This document shows positions 25,623 to 34,280 of a stretch of 64,000 bases of DNA, in pieces (position 1 is the first letter of the stretch; every line of letters begins with the position of its first letter). Source of the stretch: Aquirickettsia sp965229725 (lineage in GTDB: Bacteria > Pseudomonadota > Alphaproteobacteria > Rickettsiales > Midichloriaceae); NCBI GenBank assembly GCA_965229725.1, contig OZ245923.1, forward strand, positions 682,001-746,000, given 5' to 3'. The notes under the pieces were generated by a model. The model worked only from the letters and a program-made list of their open reading frames with translations. It was not told the origin of the DNA and ran no database searches. The position numbers were made by a program, and so were the translations under genes.

Positions 25623-26423
25623 ATGAAAAAAATACTACTTACAACAATTGCTGTTGCAGCATTTGCTCAAGGTGCATCAGCTTTAGAAGCTGGCAAAATG
25701 TACGCTAGAGGTGACTTAGGTTATCAATTCTCTAATTTCAAAAATGCTGTTCTTAGTACAGATAACACCAAAAAATTAAAAGGATTTGCTGGTGATATCG
25801 GTTTTGGTTATGCACTTTCAGATAGCGTTAGAACAGATGTAACATTTAACTTTTCTAAGGGTACAGGTAAAAATTCAATAAAAACTCTTACAAGTGAATT
25901 AAGCTACACGGCTGATACAAAAAATACAGATCCGACAAAAAAAGGAGAAATAAAGTTTGATAACTCTAAAGGTGCATCTGTTTCTATGACAGAAAAAAAT
26001 ATTGGCTTAATGGCTAATGCGTATTATGACTTCAACAATGCTTCAGACTTCACACCATATGTAATGGCTGGTTTAGGCGTTAACAAAGGTAAAAAAGATC
26101 TTAAATTTTCTGGAAAAGATTCTGCTGATAAAGATCTATCTTTCACAGTAAAGTCAAAATCTAAAACCAGCTTTGCTTACCAACTAGGATTTGGTGTTGG
26201 TTATGAAATGGCAAAAGATATTCATCTTGATTTAGCATATAAATTGGTTGGACATGCGTCTAAGTACAACTATAACTTCAAGGATAATGAAGAATTTAAA
26301 ATAAACGGTGGCACATATAACAAAGACACCGCTTATTCAACCGCTGTAATAAATACTGCTACAAAGAGTAAAACTAGCATAATAAATCACACTTTAACTG
26401 CTGGTGTTAGATTTGCATTCTAA
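25623..26423 (+). CDS. Outer-membrane beta-barrel protein
   Basis: 266 aa. A clear signal peptide (KKILLTTIAVAAFAQGASA) is followed by alternating amphipathic strands such as YARGDLGYQFSNF, FAGDIGFGYALSDSVRTDVT, FTPYVMAGLGVNKGKK, FAYQLGFGVGYEMAKDIHLD and the terminal TAGVRFAF with a C-terminal Phe, the outer-membrane barrel sorting mark. About eight strands are likely, with Lys/Thr-rich exposed loops. It resembles rickettsial surface antigens of the Opa/OmpA-barrel type. An AAAAAGG ribosome site and a long leader precede it; a strong terminator follows. Probably highly expressed and monocistronic. Confidence 0.85.
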   Translation: MKKILLTTIAVAAFAQGASALEAGKMYARGDLGYQFSNFKNAVLSTDNTKKLKGFAGDIGFGYALSDSVRTDVTFNFSKGTGKNSIKTLTSELSYTADTKNTDPTKKGEIKFDNSKGASVSMTEKNIGLMANAYYDFNNASDFTPYVMAGLGVNKGKKDLKFSGKDSADKDLSFTVKSKSKTSFAYQLGFGVGYEMAKDIHLDLAYKLVGHASKYNYNFKDNEEFKINGGTYNKDTAYSTAVINTATKSKTSIINHTLTAGVRFAF

Positions 26424-26478
26424 TTTAACTGATTGTTAAATTAAAATTCATTTCTTTACCTAGAAATAAATTTCATCT

Positions 26479-26509
26479 AAGCCTTGGGTGACCTCCCAAG
26501 GCTTTTTTT
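26479..26509 (+). terminator. Rho-independent terminator after the beta-barrel gene
   Basis: GCCTTGGG at 26481-26488 pairs perfectly with CCCAAGGC at 26495-26502 around a six-base loop, extended by AA/TT, and is followed by a run of seven T. It ends the outer-membrane protein transcript. Confidence 0.93.
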
Positions 26510-26566
26510 ATGCCATAAACCTTCCATCTCCTTGCAAAATTCTCATCTCACCATAAAATTGCCTTG

Positions 26567-26588
26567 ACCATATAAGTACTTATATGGT
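26567..26588. promoter_or_regulatory. 22-bp perfect palindrome, likely YefM operator
   Basis: The arm ACCATATAAGT at 26567-26577 is followed by its exact reverse complement. A TTGACC that resembles a -35 box overlaps the left edge (26564-26569). It lies 36 bases before the antitoxin ATG. YefM/Phd antitoxins repress their own operons through palindromes with a GTAC-type core, as here (AGTACT). Confidence 0.75.
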
Positions 26589-26624
26589 AACCTACCTACA
26601 TTAATTAGTGAATCAAAATTGATT

Positions 26625-26879
26625 ATGGATGCGATAACATACACTAAAGCAAGAAAAAATTTTACTCAAACAATGAATAAAGTATGTGATGACCATGCAC
26701 CGCTTATTATCACTCGACAAAATCAAAAACCAATTGTGATGATGTCACTTGAGGATTATAACTCGATAGAAGAAACTCTATATTTATTAAAAAATTCCAA
26801 AAATGCATCACGCTTATCAAAAGCTCTAGATGATTTAAAACAAAACAATTTTTCTCATCAAAAACTAATCGAAGAATGA
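26625..26879 (+). CDS. yefM: Type II antitoxin, YefM/Phd family
   Basis: 84 aa from the ATG at 26625; the frame also opens at a TTG two codons earlier, which I regard as less likely. The N-terminal DNA-binding part reads DAITYTKARKNFTQTMNKVC, then PLIITRQNQKPIVMMSLEDY with NSIEETLYLL, the standard YefM pattern. The C-terminal tail (residues 55-84) would wrap and neutralise the toxin. Its stop overlaps the toxin start by 4 bases. The palindrome upstream is the probable autoregulatory site. Confidence 0.92.
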   Translation: MDAITYTKARKNFTQTMNKVCDDHAPLIITRQNQKPIVMMSLEDYNSIEETLYLLKNSKNASRLSKALDDLKQNNFSHQKLIEE

Positions 26880-27130
26880 ATTTATCGTTTTTACCATATG
26901 CTTGGGATGACTATTTATATTGGCAAAAAACTGACAAAAAAATATTAAAACGCATAAATGAGCTCATCAAAGCAACAGTTAAAGAACCGTTTTGCGGAAT
27001 TGGCAAACCTGAACCACTAAAATTTGCCCTAATAAATTGTTGGTCACGAAGAATTAATGCAGAACATAGGCTTGTATATAAAATACAGGATAATAATTTA
27101 ATCATTTTGCAGTGCCGTTACCATTATTAA
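26876..27130 (+). CDS. yoeB: YoeB/Txe-family mRNA interferase toxin
   Basis: 84 aa, the normal YoeB length. Family marks are FLPYAWDDYLYWQKTDKKIL, then GIGKPEPLKF, and the C-terminal SRRINAEHRLVYKI with LQCRYHY. The catalytic set of YoeB (Glu46, Arg65, His83 in E. coli) has visible counterparts: Glu in GKPEPLK, Arg in SRRI and the terminal His. YoeB cleaves mRNA in the ribosomal A site. It appears intact, so the system may be active. Confidence 0.93.
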   Translation: MNLSFLPYAWDDYLYWQKTDKKILKRINELIKATVKEPFCGIGKPEPLKFALINCWSRRINAEHRLVYKIQDNNLIILQCRYHY

Positions 27131-27147
27131 GTCATATAGCTGTAAGC

Positions 27148-28362
27148 CTATTTCACTACATCACCGCCTTTGATGGGAGCTAGTCCCACTTGTTTGCGTT
27201 TTTCATTGGTAGTCATAAAACTTACTTTTTCCAACCGCTCCCAAATTGCCTCTCTTTTGCTTGCCATGGCTGATATATTATCCTTGTCCAGTTTAAGTAT
27301 AAATTCATCTTTACATAATTTTGCAAGCCATCTTCCTATGTGGTCAATGGTGTTTTCAGCGAGTGGCAGGATAGTTTGCTCCCAAAGCGCCGCTCTTGCT
27401 TCAACCAAATTGCTATAAGTGTTATCTCCGGGAATGCCAAGCAATTGTGGTGGAACGCCAAAAGCAAGGGCAATATCTCGAGCTGCGCTGTGTTTCCCTT
27501 CAATAAAATCCATATCCTTCGGAGATAAACTGATCTCTTTCCAATCCAGACCCCCCTCCAGTATCATTGGCCTGCCTGCATTTGCCGCACCTGTGAAATC
27601 TTCTGCTATCATTTCCTTCAGCCTTCCAAATTGCTCATCAGATAATTCAGATGGTCTCCCATCAGCCCCTTTTACAACAATTGCACCACTTGGCCTTGCT
27701 CCATTCTGCAGCAATGCCTGATTCCAAGCGGCAGCATTGTTATGCTGATCAATGCTGTAGGCTGCAGCTTCAATTGCAGAAAGACCATACCAATCAGAAA
27801 TTGGATGACTATTTTTAATATGTAGAACCCTGGATAAGCCATGTATTTGATCAACAGAAAAAACTTGTTCTCTTTTACCAACTTTATATTGATATCCGAT
27901 TGGTAAAAAATTATCCCCCGCTATCACATTAACCCTATCGGGTCTTAAGCTATAAATTTCTTTGGGCAATTTATTTGTATTTGAAGCCGATAAAACGTAG
28001 GCATTTCCACTAATCAATCTATATAAATACAGACTTTCTAAAAATTCACTTTTATTTTGATGTGGATTTGGTTTGTATAAAAGCCCAATAATTGGATGAT
28101 TATCAATCGGATGTCCTTTGTAATCAAACACCTTTAAGCCAATTGACGCAGCTGCCCCTGCTATCATATTGATCGCCCTATATGCAACAACATTTTTTGT
28201 ATAAGCTTCCTCTGCAAATTGTTGATAATTCCTTTCCATCCACACTGGTTTACCAATATTATAAAAATATGAATTTGATTGCGAAATGTTACTTTTTAAA
28301 TTTGCTGTAAGACTTTTTTTATTCTTATTCATTACTGATTTAATGCTTTGTAAAAACTTCAT
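27148..28362 (-). CDS. GTA/phage portal protein (HK97 family)
   Basis: 404 aa. The start region carries VAYRAINMIAGAAASIGLKV, then HPIIGLLYKPNPHQNKSEFL, LIHLRLWHPISDWYG-like text (LHIKNSHPISDWYGLSAIEA), and near the C-terminus FGVPPQLLGIPGDNTYSNLV, all classic for phage portal and RcGTA gp3. The portal forms the DNA channel at the capsid vertex. It stands about 2.2 kb from the prohead protease gene, separated by four rightward genes that are not part of a GTA. No terminase gene is seen beside it. Confidence 0.92.
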   Translation of the reverse strand: MKFLQSIKSVMNKNKKSLTANLKSNISQSNSYFYNIGKPVWMERNYQQFAEEAYTKNVVAYRAINMIAGAAASIGLKVFDYKGHPIDNHPIIGLLYKPNPHQNKSEFLESLYLYRLISGNAYVLSASNTNKLPKEIYSLRPDRVNVIAGDNFLPIGYQYKVGKREQVFSVDQIHGLSRVLHIKNSHPISDWYGLSAIEAAAYSIDQHNNAAAWNQALLQNGARPSGAIVVKGADGRPSELSDEQFGRLKEMIAEDFTGAANAGRPMILEGGLDWKEISLSPKDMDFIEGKHSAARDIALAFGVPPQLLGIPGDNTYSNLVEARAALWEQTILPLAENTIDHIGRWLAKLCKDEFILKLDKDNISAMASKREAIWERLEKVSFMTTNEKRKQVGLAPIKGGDVVK

Positions 28363-28456
28363 GCTATATGTGGCTACAATTATCTGACCTTATATTTTCC
28401 ATACTACTTGCTTTTATAGTCTCAGGAAGTATGCTTTATAAATAAAACTCTATTTT

Positions 28457-29068
28457 ATGCATAAGGATTTTGTATACATAAATGATGTTGCGCCTGAGAT
28501 CATCACAGATATCAGATATGCCACAACCAATAACTTCACCGGTAACGTTGTTATTGGGTATGAAAAAGATATCTGCATCATGACATTAAAAGCTGCAAAA
28601 ATTCTTAAGCAAATCAATTCAGAACTTAATCAATATGACATGAATTTAAAAATCTTTGATGCTTATAGACCAAAAATGTCTGCTAAAAGCTTTTTAGACT
28701 GGGCTAATTCTAACGAAGATAATCTAAGTATAAAAGAAACATATTACCCAAATATAAATCGTTCTGAAACAATTGGCAACTACATCGCAGATACTCTTTC
28801 AACCCATTCGAGAGGAAGTACTGTTGATTTAACAATAATTGAAAAAAATACTAATAGAGAATTAGAAATGGGAACTATTTTTGATTTTTTTGATAAAACT
28901 GCTAACACTGCAAATCCAAATATATCCAGTGAAGCTAAAAAAAATAGGCTGCTGCTTAAGTCAATTATGGAAAAATATGGATTTCAAAATTTATGGAAGG
29001 AATGGTGGCATTACACATTGATAGATGAACCATTTAAGGATGAATATTTTAACTTTACTGTGAAGTAA
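28457..29068 (+). CDS. VanX-like D-alanyl-D-alanine dipeptidase
   Basis: 203 aa, usual length for the M15D family. Visible marks are TDIRYATTNNFTGN, the substrate-binding Arg in FDAYRPKMSA near residue 74, the zinc and catalytic segment THSRGSTVDLTI near residue 118, and the Glu/His pair in KEWWHYTL near residue 187. Such enzymes cleave D-Ala-D-Ala, either to recycle cell-wall dipeptide or to resist glycopeptides. Recycling is more likely in this setting, where no vanHA partner is adjacent. It is divergent from the portal gene. Confidence 0.9.
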   Translation: MHKDFVYINDVAPEIITDIRYATTNNFTGNVVIGYEKDICIMTLKAAKILKQINSELNQYDMNLKIFDAYRPKMSAKSFLDWANSNEDNLSIKETYYPNINRSETIGNYIADTLSTHSRGSTVDLTIIEKNTNRELEMGTIFDFFDKTANTANPNISSEAKKNRLLLKSIMEKYGFQNLWKEWWHYTLIDEPFKDEYFNFTVK

Positions 29069-29077
29069 ACAACTTTA

Positions 29078-29488
29078 TCAGAGCATCAAACCTTGCACTT
29101 CCTGTATTAAAAACTTGTACATATCTGTTTTGTGGATAATGGAATCAAACATTTTTAAAATATTTTTATCTTTATTTTTTGTAAAAAACGCATTATTATA
29201 TTGTGATAATAAAATGATAGGAGTGTCTTGAAAATCTTTTTTTGATTTAACTTTTTTTATGAACTCAACACCATTAAAACCAGGCATCTGATAATCAGTT
29301 ATAATTAAATCTAAGAATTTAGCTCCGTAATGCATTATCAAGTCCATAGCTTCAAAAGCATCAGCGGCTGATATGATATTGTACTCTTGCCTTCTTAGTA
29401 GCGATACTACTAAATTTCTAACGTACGTGTTGTCTTCAACAATCAATATATTTCTCTGCTTATTTGGCTTCACTAATTTTACAGTCAT
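29078..29488 (-). CDS. Single-domain response regulator (CheY-like)
   Basis: 136 aa receiver domain only. The acidic pair is in ILIVEDNTYVRN near residue 17, the phosphoacceptor Asp in LIITDYQMPGFNGVEF near residue 60, Ser in IILLSQYN and Lys in IIHKTDMYKFL near residue 119. All key receiver residues are present and no output domain follows. It could serve flagellar switching or another phosphorelay, but no histidine kinase or motor gene is adjacent, so no partner is assigned. Confidence 0.9.
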   Translation of the reverse strand: MTVKLVKPNKQRNILIVEDNTYVRNLVVSLLRRQEYNIISAADAFEAMDLIMHYGAKFLDLIITDYQMPGFNGVEFIKKVKSKKDFQDTPIILLSQYNNAFFTKNKDKNILKMFDSIIHKTDMYKFLIQEVQGLML

Positions 29489-29570
29489 ACTTTGCTAAAA
29501 CCTCCTTCCTTCATATGTATCTTCTAGTACTGTATACACATATTTCCTCTTTAAGGCAAGTATATTATAC

Positions 29571-29723
29571 TCATTGTGCAGGCTCATAACATGTTGAAAT
29601 AATGAGTAAGGCTATGATGCTCTCAATATAATCAAAGGGTTTAAGATAATCTATAAATTGATGAGGTCTATAAAAACTATATTTTAATTCTCTATTCTTC
29701 TTTGCAACTAAATCATCAAACGC
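29571..29723 (-). pseudogene. C-terminal fragment of a DDE (rve-type) transposase
   Basis: On the minus strand 50 codons read AFDDLVAKKNRELKYSFYRP then HQFIDYLKPFDYIESI and stop at TGA. The NxxYNxxRPHQxLxYxTPxxY pattern is typical of the end of integrase-core transposases (IS481 and IS3 relatives). No start or upstream part is present. The fragment begins immediately after, and in frame with, the stop codon of the ABC gene. Confidence 0.5.
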
Positions 29724-32054
29724 CTATTCAGCATTTTCACAAAGTTCTCTAAATTGAACCTCCCCACCATCAAAATGCAAATTATCAGTAAAAAATCCGC
29801 CATTTACACAATTCTTCTCGTTGTGATATATAATTAGAATAGTTGATTCATTACAAAATTCCTTTACTTCAGTCATCACTATTGATTTTGTAGTAGGATC
29901 TAGAGGTGCTAAAACTTCATCAAGTAGTAAGACATCAGGACATTTGTCGTGTAGGAATACTTGTCTGATTAATTCCACTTTAATTTTTTCACCACCAGAA
30001 ATTTCGTTATACCAATCATGCTGCTCTGTATATAGTGTATTATTTAAATTATTATCTTCATCTTTGTATAATAACTTGAACTTTTCTGCATATTCTAAAA
30101 TTCTATCTCTCAAACTATCAGATTTTTCTTTTGATATATTCGATAATTCAAACTTTGTCATTTTGACAAACCATTCAAAAGGAATAGTGTATAATGGACA
30201 ATATAAATTTTGACCTAGCAATATAAATTCAGCTGCGGAATAACTGATTTTACCATTATATTCCTTAAAACCAAAGTCACTTAAGAAATGTTCTTTAGAT
30301 AGTAGAATATCGAAAAAAGATGACTTACCACTTCCATTTCCACCAGTTATAGCATAAATATGACCTTTCTCAAATTTTATATCAGTCATCTTAATGTTAA
30401 TTACTTTTGCATCGTTTCCTCTTGCGTATGATAAAGATTCAATATATAGAAGAGGATCATCTGCATTTTTAATCAAAATAATATTATTTGAATCAATAGA
30501 TTTTTTTTCAACCTTCATTATGAGATCATCTACCCTTTGAATATCATCTGATAACTTATCTAGCTCTGATTTTTTGCGCAACCTATATGACCATGCTCCA
30601 AAAACAGATTCTATTGCACTAGAGTAGAGTAGTATTTCTTCTCCTGTGATGAATTTTTGATAAAATAAATAACCTGAAAAAATTTGAGTAATTGTTGTCT
30701 GCGCAGAATAAACATAATTGTGTGCAAGATAATTAAATATAGCATCAATTTTTTGATATGTTTCTAAATTTGTGTTGGCAGCTCTATACTGCCCCACTAT
30801 ATCTGCCCACTTTTCTGCAGTTATTTTATTTAATTTTGTATCAGAGCTAATCATAAAGCTATTTTTGACATCATGCTCGAATGATTTTGTTAATCTCCCA
30901 TCAATAGAATCCAATTCTTTTCTCTGATCCAATATTTGTTTACTTATAAAATCCTTCACATAGGAAGTGGCATGATTCATCTGATTTAATCCATATAAAG
31001 CAGGCAGAATTACATGAGTATGTTTTGTTAGTGCAGCAGATAACAGGATAAAATTGGGTATGTTATATATTAAACCTTTAAAATCTCCATTGATATTTTC
31101 AATAGCTGAACATAATTTAGTATTAAATTGACCTAATGTTAAATCAGAATTATCCAGCATAACAATCCCATTAGTTCCAATATATTTAGTAAATTCACTA
31201 GAATATTTTTTTAACGCTTCTCCTTGTTGATTACTAGATATAATGGAAGTTATTGTATATGTAGCTGCATAGGGTAATAGTGAAAATATAACATAGCTGG
31301 AAGTTGATAGTAAAAAAGCGATAAAAGCTTCCTTGCTACTAACTTCTAATATCTCTTTTGCTAATCTACTCCCCTTCATCAGATTATCATTTGCTGCAAA
31401 ACCAATTGCCAGTTTTGCAAATAATACTGTGCGTCCTAATATTTTAATATCTGTGTCTAATTCAGTTTTATCACTAAATCGCAGCAATTTATATGTATCA
31501 TAAAATTCATTTAAGGGTAAAATTTTATTTAGAAATTCATATCCACATCCATTGTCATTCTGCACTTGGTAAAATGAAATAGAAGAAGCTAAAGCTGCGA
31601 TAGAAAATTTGGCTAAAGTGTTTTTATTGCTAACAATTTCTCCAAATTTATATCCAACAAATCCAGATCCTGAAACAACTCCAAATCTGAAAGTGTTGTC
31701 TGTTAATAAAGTGGTATTAACATCGTTTTTACTTAAGTATTCAAATACTGTATAAGATGTTACAAAAGAAAGAGCAGTTGCAGATACTTTATAGGATGGA
31801 AATAAAGTGGTACCTAGCGATGCAATCTCTGAAGAATATATTAAATTATCATTTTCAACTATTTCGTGTTCCTTCAAAACAAATTCGTTGAACAATTCAA
31901 ATGAGATTAATCCTGCTGCCTTTATAAAGCTATGCGATAGAGTTTCACCATTTCTTTTTATATATAAACTAGCGATAAATTTCAAAGCTAAGGAATTAAA
32001 AACTTGATTATTGCTAGTATATAATGATGTTGTAAAATTTATAATTTTATTCAT
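29724..32054 (-). CDS. ABC transporter-like protein with C-terminal ATPase
   Basis: 776 aa, fused permease-like and ATPase domains. The last 230 residues are an ABC ATPase: Walker A GGNGSGKSS near residue 567, signature ISGGEKIKVELIRQ near 690, Walker B DVLLLDEVLAPLD and an H-loop IIYHNEKN. The first 530 residues have scattered hydrophobic stretches; the part before the ATPase (FITGEEILLYSSAIESVFGA, then WSYRLRKKSELDKLSDDIQR) resembles the YddA/ABCD/SbmA group. The preceding 250 residues are extra relative to that architecture and only weakly hydrophobic. An AGGGAG site precedes the ATG. The cargo is unknown; whether it is a working exporter is unsure. Confidence 0.65.
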   Translation of the reverse strand: MNKIINFTTSLYTSNNQVFNSLALKFIASLYIKRNGETLSHSFIKAAGLISFELFNEFVLKEHEIVENDNLIYSSEIASLGTTLFPSYKVSATALSFVTSYTVFEYLSKNDVNTTLLTDNTFRFGVVSGSGFVGYKFGEIVSNKNTLAKFSIAALASSISFYQVQNDNGCGYEFLNKILPLNEFYDTYKLLRFSDKTELDTDIKILGRTVLFAKLAIGFAANDNLMKGSRLAKEILEVSSKEAFIAFLLSTSSYVIFSLLPYAATYTITSIISSNQQGEALKKYSSEFTKYIGTNGIVMLDNSDLTLGQFNTKLCSAIENINGDFKGLIYNIPNFILLSAALTKHTHVILPALYGLNQMNHATSYVKDFISKQILDQRKELDSIDGRLTKSFEHDVKNSFMISSDTKLNKITAEKWADIVGQYRAANTNLETYQKIDAIFNYLAHNYVYSAQTTITQIFSGYLFYQKFITGEEILLYSSAIESVFGAWSYRLRKKSELDKLSDDIQRVDDLIMKVEKKSIDSNNIILIKNADDPLLYIESLSYARGNDAKVINIKMTDIKFEKGHIYAITGGNGSGKSSFFDILLSKEHFLSDFGFKEYNGKISYSAAEFILLGQNLYCPLYTIPFEWFVKMTKFELSNISKEKSDSLRDRILEYAEKFKLLYKDEDNNLNNTLYTEQHDWYNEISGGEKIKVELIRQVFLHDKCPDVLLLDEVLAPLDPTTKSIVMTEVKEFCNESTILIIYHNEKNCVNGGFFTDNLHFDGGEVQFRELCENAE

Positions 32055-32675
32055 AAAACTCCCTAAAATTGTAATTTAATTATAGCGTTTAAAAATCTAT
32101 ATAAGGTTAATATTCGTAATATATGAAGAAATTATACTGAAAATGAACTTTAAGGAACCAAGAATCAAAGTTAAGTAATTTTTGCAATGTATCATTTCAA
32201 AATTATTAAGTAAATAACAATTTAAGAGGTGGTCCGGCATTGTTAAACAAAAGTGGATAAGAGGAGCTTTTGAGAGTGTTAAATTGAGGCATACGCGTCA
32301 AGTTAAGCTTGTATTGTTGTTAATCTGAGCATTTGAAGTATTGATATTTTTTTCTTTCTATACTTATCTTCTATAGCAAATTTCTGCTAAATAATTGACC
32401 CGGTTTTTTATAAATTTTGGCACTTCTCTACTGCAATTCTTATTTATAATATGCACTATTTATCCCGTTCTTTTTTAAATTTATTGAATGTTTTTGATAC
32501 TATATTTATTTTAACCATGCGAGCTCTTCTTTAGTTAATTACTTTGAAAAGCTTATTTTATTATATCTTCAGTTCTCTACTCTCGATCCCTTCAACTTCA
32601 AATTATTAACCTTCCTGAACGCATGTTGCTCATATCAACACTCCCTCCAGTAGGATTTGATGGCTCTAAAAAATA
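32055..32675. other. 621-base stretch without a recognised gene
   Basis: No open frame here resembles a known protein. From 32236 the sequence GGCATTGTTAAACAAAA resembles the end of the IS1-like element at 53001, so this may be transposon debris. On the minus strand around 32600-32650 a short open run (EPSNPTGGSVDMSNMRSGRL) looks protein-like but has no start or continuation. Confidence 0.5.
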
Positions 32676-33071
32676 TTATTTAGCTTTCTTTGTTGCAGAT
32701 TTTCCAGCAGACAAGTCTCTTTTTTCTTTAATTCTTGCAGCCTTACCAACTAATTCTCTCATGTAATATAACTTAGCTCTTCTGACTTTACCTCTTCTTA
32801 GTAATTCAATTTTAGTTACTAATGGAGAATAAAGGGGAAATGTTTTTTCAAAACACATGCCACAACTAATTTTCTTAACTTTGAATGTAGAGCCTAGTTT
32901 ACTATTCGTTCTAGCAATGCATACTCCTTCAAATATTTGAATTCTTTCATTGCTTTCATCAATAATTTTATTATGAACCTTTACAACATCTCCTGGTCTA
33001 AAATCTGGTATATCCTTGATTTTCTTAAGTGAGGATATTTGTTTTTTTATGTACTGTTCAGCTAAGTTCAT
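32676..33071 (-). CDS. rplS: 50S ribosomal protein L19
   Basis: 131 aa from the ATG at 33071; GGAG stands 6 bases before it, which makes it preferable to the earlier ATG at 33083. The family text is clear: IPDFRPGDVVKVHNKIIDES, then ERIQIFEGVCIARTNSKLGS, FPLYSPLVTKIELLRRGKVR and RAKLYYMRELVGKAARIKEK. The C-terminus has a Lys/Ala tail. L19 sits at the 30S-50S interface. The start lies inside the end of trmD by 14 bases, so the two are translationally coupled. Confidence 0.96.
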   Translation of the reverse strand: MNLAEQYIKKQISSLKKIKDIPDFRPGDVVKVHNKIIDESNERIQIFEGVCIARTNSKLGSTFKVKKISCGMCFEKTFPLYSPLVTKIELLRRGKVRRAKLYYMRELVGKAARIKEKRDLSAGKSATKKAK

Positions 33072-33783
33072 CTTTAACTCCATTTAAATATTTTGTCCAT
33101 AAATCAGGTCTTCTGTTTTTTGTAATTTTTTTTGCCTGATTTAGTCTCCATTCAAAAATTTTCTTATGATCTCCTGAAACTAAAATTTCAGGTACTTTAT
33201 TAGATTTCCACACCAAAGGTTTTGTGTAATGCGGATATTCCAAAAGGTGTTCATAACCACCTTCTCCGAAGCTCTCTTCTTGTAACGAATCCTCATTGCT
33301 AACGTATCCTGATACATATCTCAAGCAACAATCAATGAAAGCAAAAGAAGCCATATCTCCTGAGGACAAAACATAGTCACCTATGCTAACTTCTTGTATC
33401 TTATACTCTTTTATTAGCCTTTCGTCAATACCTTCGAAGCGACCACATAAAATATTTATACCGTTATTAGATTTTACTATTGATTTAGCCATATTTTGAT
33501 TAAGCAAATCTCCTTTTGGAGATAAATATATTATTGGATAGCCGTTTGGTATAAAGAAACTCTCGATTGCTATGCCAAGGACATCGGCTCTTAAAAGCAT
33601 TCCGCCCCCACCCCCAAATGGTGAACTGTCTACAGTTTTATGTTTACTCGTAGCGAAATCTCGAATATTTTTTGTATTTAGTTCCCAGTGCTCAGCATCC
33701 ATGGCTTTGCCAGGAGTTGAGTATTTTAATGGACCTGGATATATTTCAGGAAATAACGTCAGTATATTGATCTTCCACATCAC
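33058..33783 (-). CDS. trmD: tRNA (guanine-N1-)-methyltransferase TrmD
   Basis: 241 aa SPOUT methyltransferase. The start WKINILTLFPEIYPGPLKYS, then SSPFGGGGGMLLRADVL, the knot segments IYLSPKGDLLNQ and ILCGRFEGIDERLI, and YVLSSGDMASFAFIDCCLRY are diagnostic. It makes m1G37 next to the anticodon of tRNAs reading CUN, CCN and CGG, including the tRNA-Arg(CCG) encoded at 9.4 kb. It follows rpsP by 49 bases; the rimM gene usually found between rpsP and trmD is missing here. Confidence 0.96.
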   Translation of the reverse strand: MMWKINILTLFPEIYPGPLKYSTPGKAMDAEHWELNTKNIRDFATSKHKTVDSSPFGGGGGMLLRADVLGIAIESFFIPNGYPIIYLSPKGDLLNQNMAKSIVKSNNGINILCGRFEGIDERLIKEYKIQEVSIGDYVLSSGDMASFAFIDCCLRYVSGYVSNEDSLQEESFGEGGYEHLLEYPHYTKPLVWKSNKVPEILVSGDHKKIFEWRLNQAKKITKNRRPDLWTKYLNGVKDELS

Positions 33784-33832
33784 ATTGAATCTGATTTATA
33801 GGAAAGAAATATATGTTCTATTGCGAGATTAA

Positions 33833-34201
33833 TTATTTATTTTCAGTATTTTCAGCTTCCTTCTTTTTTGCAGAATCATTATTTTTATCAGTGCCCATAT
33901 CATCATTTTGTATTGATGGTTGTTTAGTAATTACTCTTCTGACAGTAGCTTTGACAAGCTTTGCTTTTTCAAGAAATCTACTCACCCTTTCAGTAGGCTG
34001 CGCTCCAACAGATATCCAGTGCTTAATTCTGTCTTGAGCTAAAACCACCCTATTTTCATCATCTTTAGGCAACATAGGATTATAGTTCCCAACTTTTTCC
34101 AAAAATTTACCATCTCTTGGTGCGTCAGAATTAGCCACAACTAAATGATAGTAAGGTCTTTTTTTTGCTCCAGCTCTTGCCAACCTAATTTTTACTGTCA
34201 T
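33833..34201 (-). CDS. rpsP: 30S ribosomal protein S16
   Basis: 122 aa. Residues 1-80 are S16 (VKIRLARAGAKKRPYYHLVV, then SDAPRDGKFLEKVGNYNPML and RIKHWISVGAQPTERVSRFL). The last 40 residues are an acidic/Lys-rich tail (AKKKEAENTENK) longer than in E. coli but common in alphaproteobacteria. It heads the rpsP-trmD-rplS operon. High confidence. Confidence 0.96.
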   Translation of the reverse strand: MTVKIRLARAGAKKRPYYHLVVANSDAPRDGKFLEKVGNYNPMLPKDDENRVVLAQDRIKHWISVGAQPTERVSRFLEKAKLVKATVRRVITKQPSIQNDDMGTDKNNDSAKKKEAENTENK

Positions 34202-34280
34202 AAATAATTAAAATGATTACATCGATATAGATGTGTATACACAAAAAAAGCTTCTATGTAAAGACTAGAAAAACAATTGA

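Noticed and set aside
27419..27721. 100-codon frame opposite the portal gene
   Set aside because: The portal protein is clearly recognised on the other strand; this is its complement.
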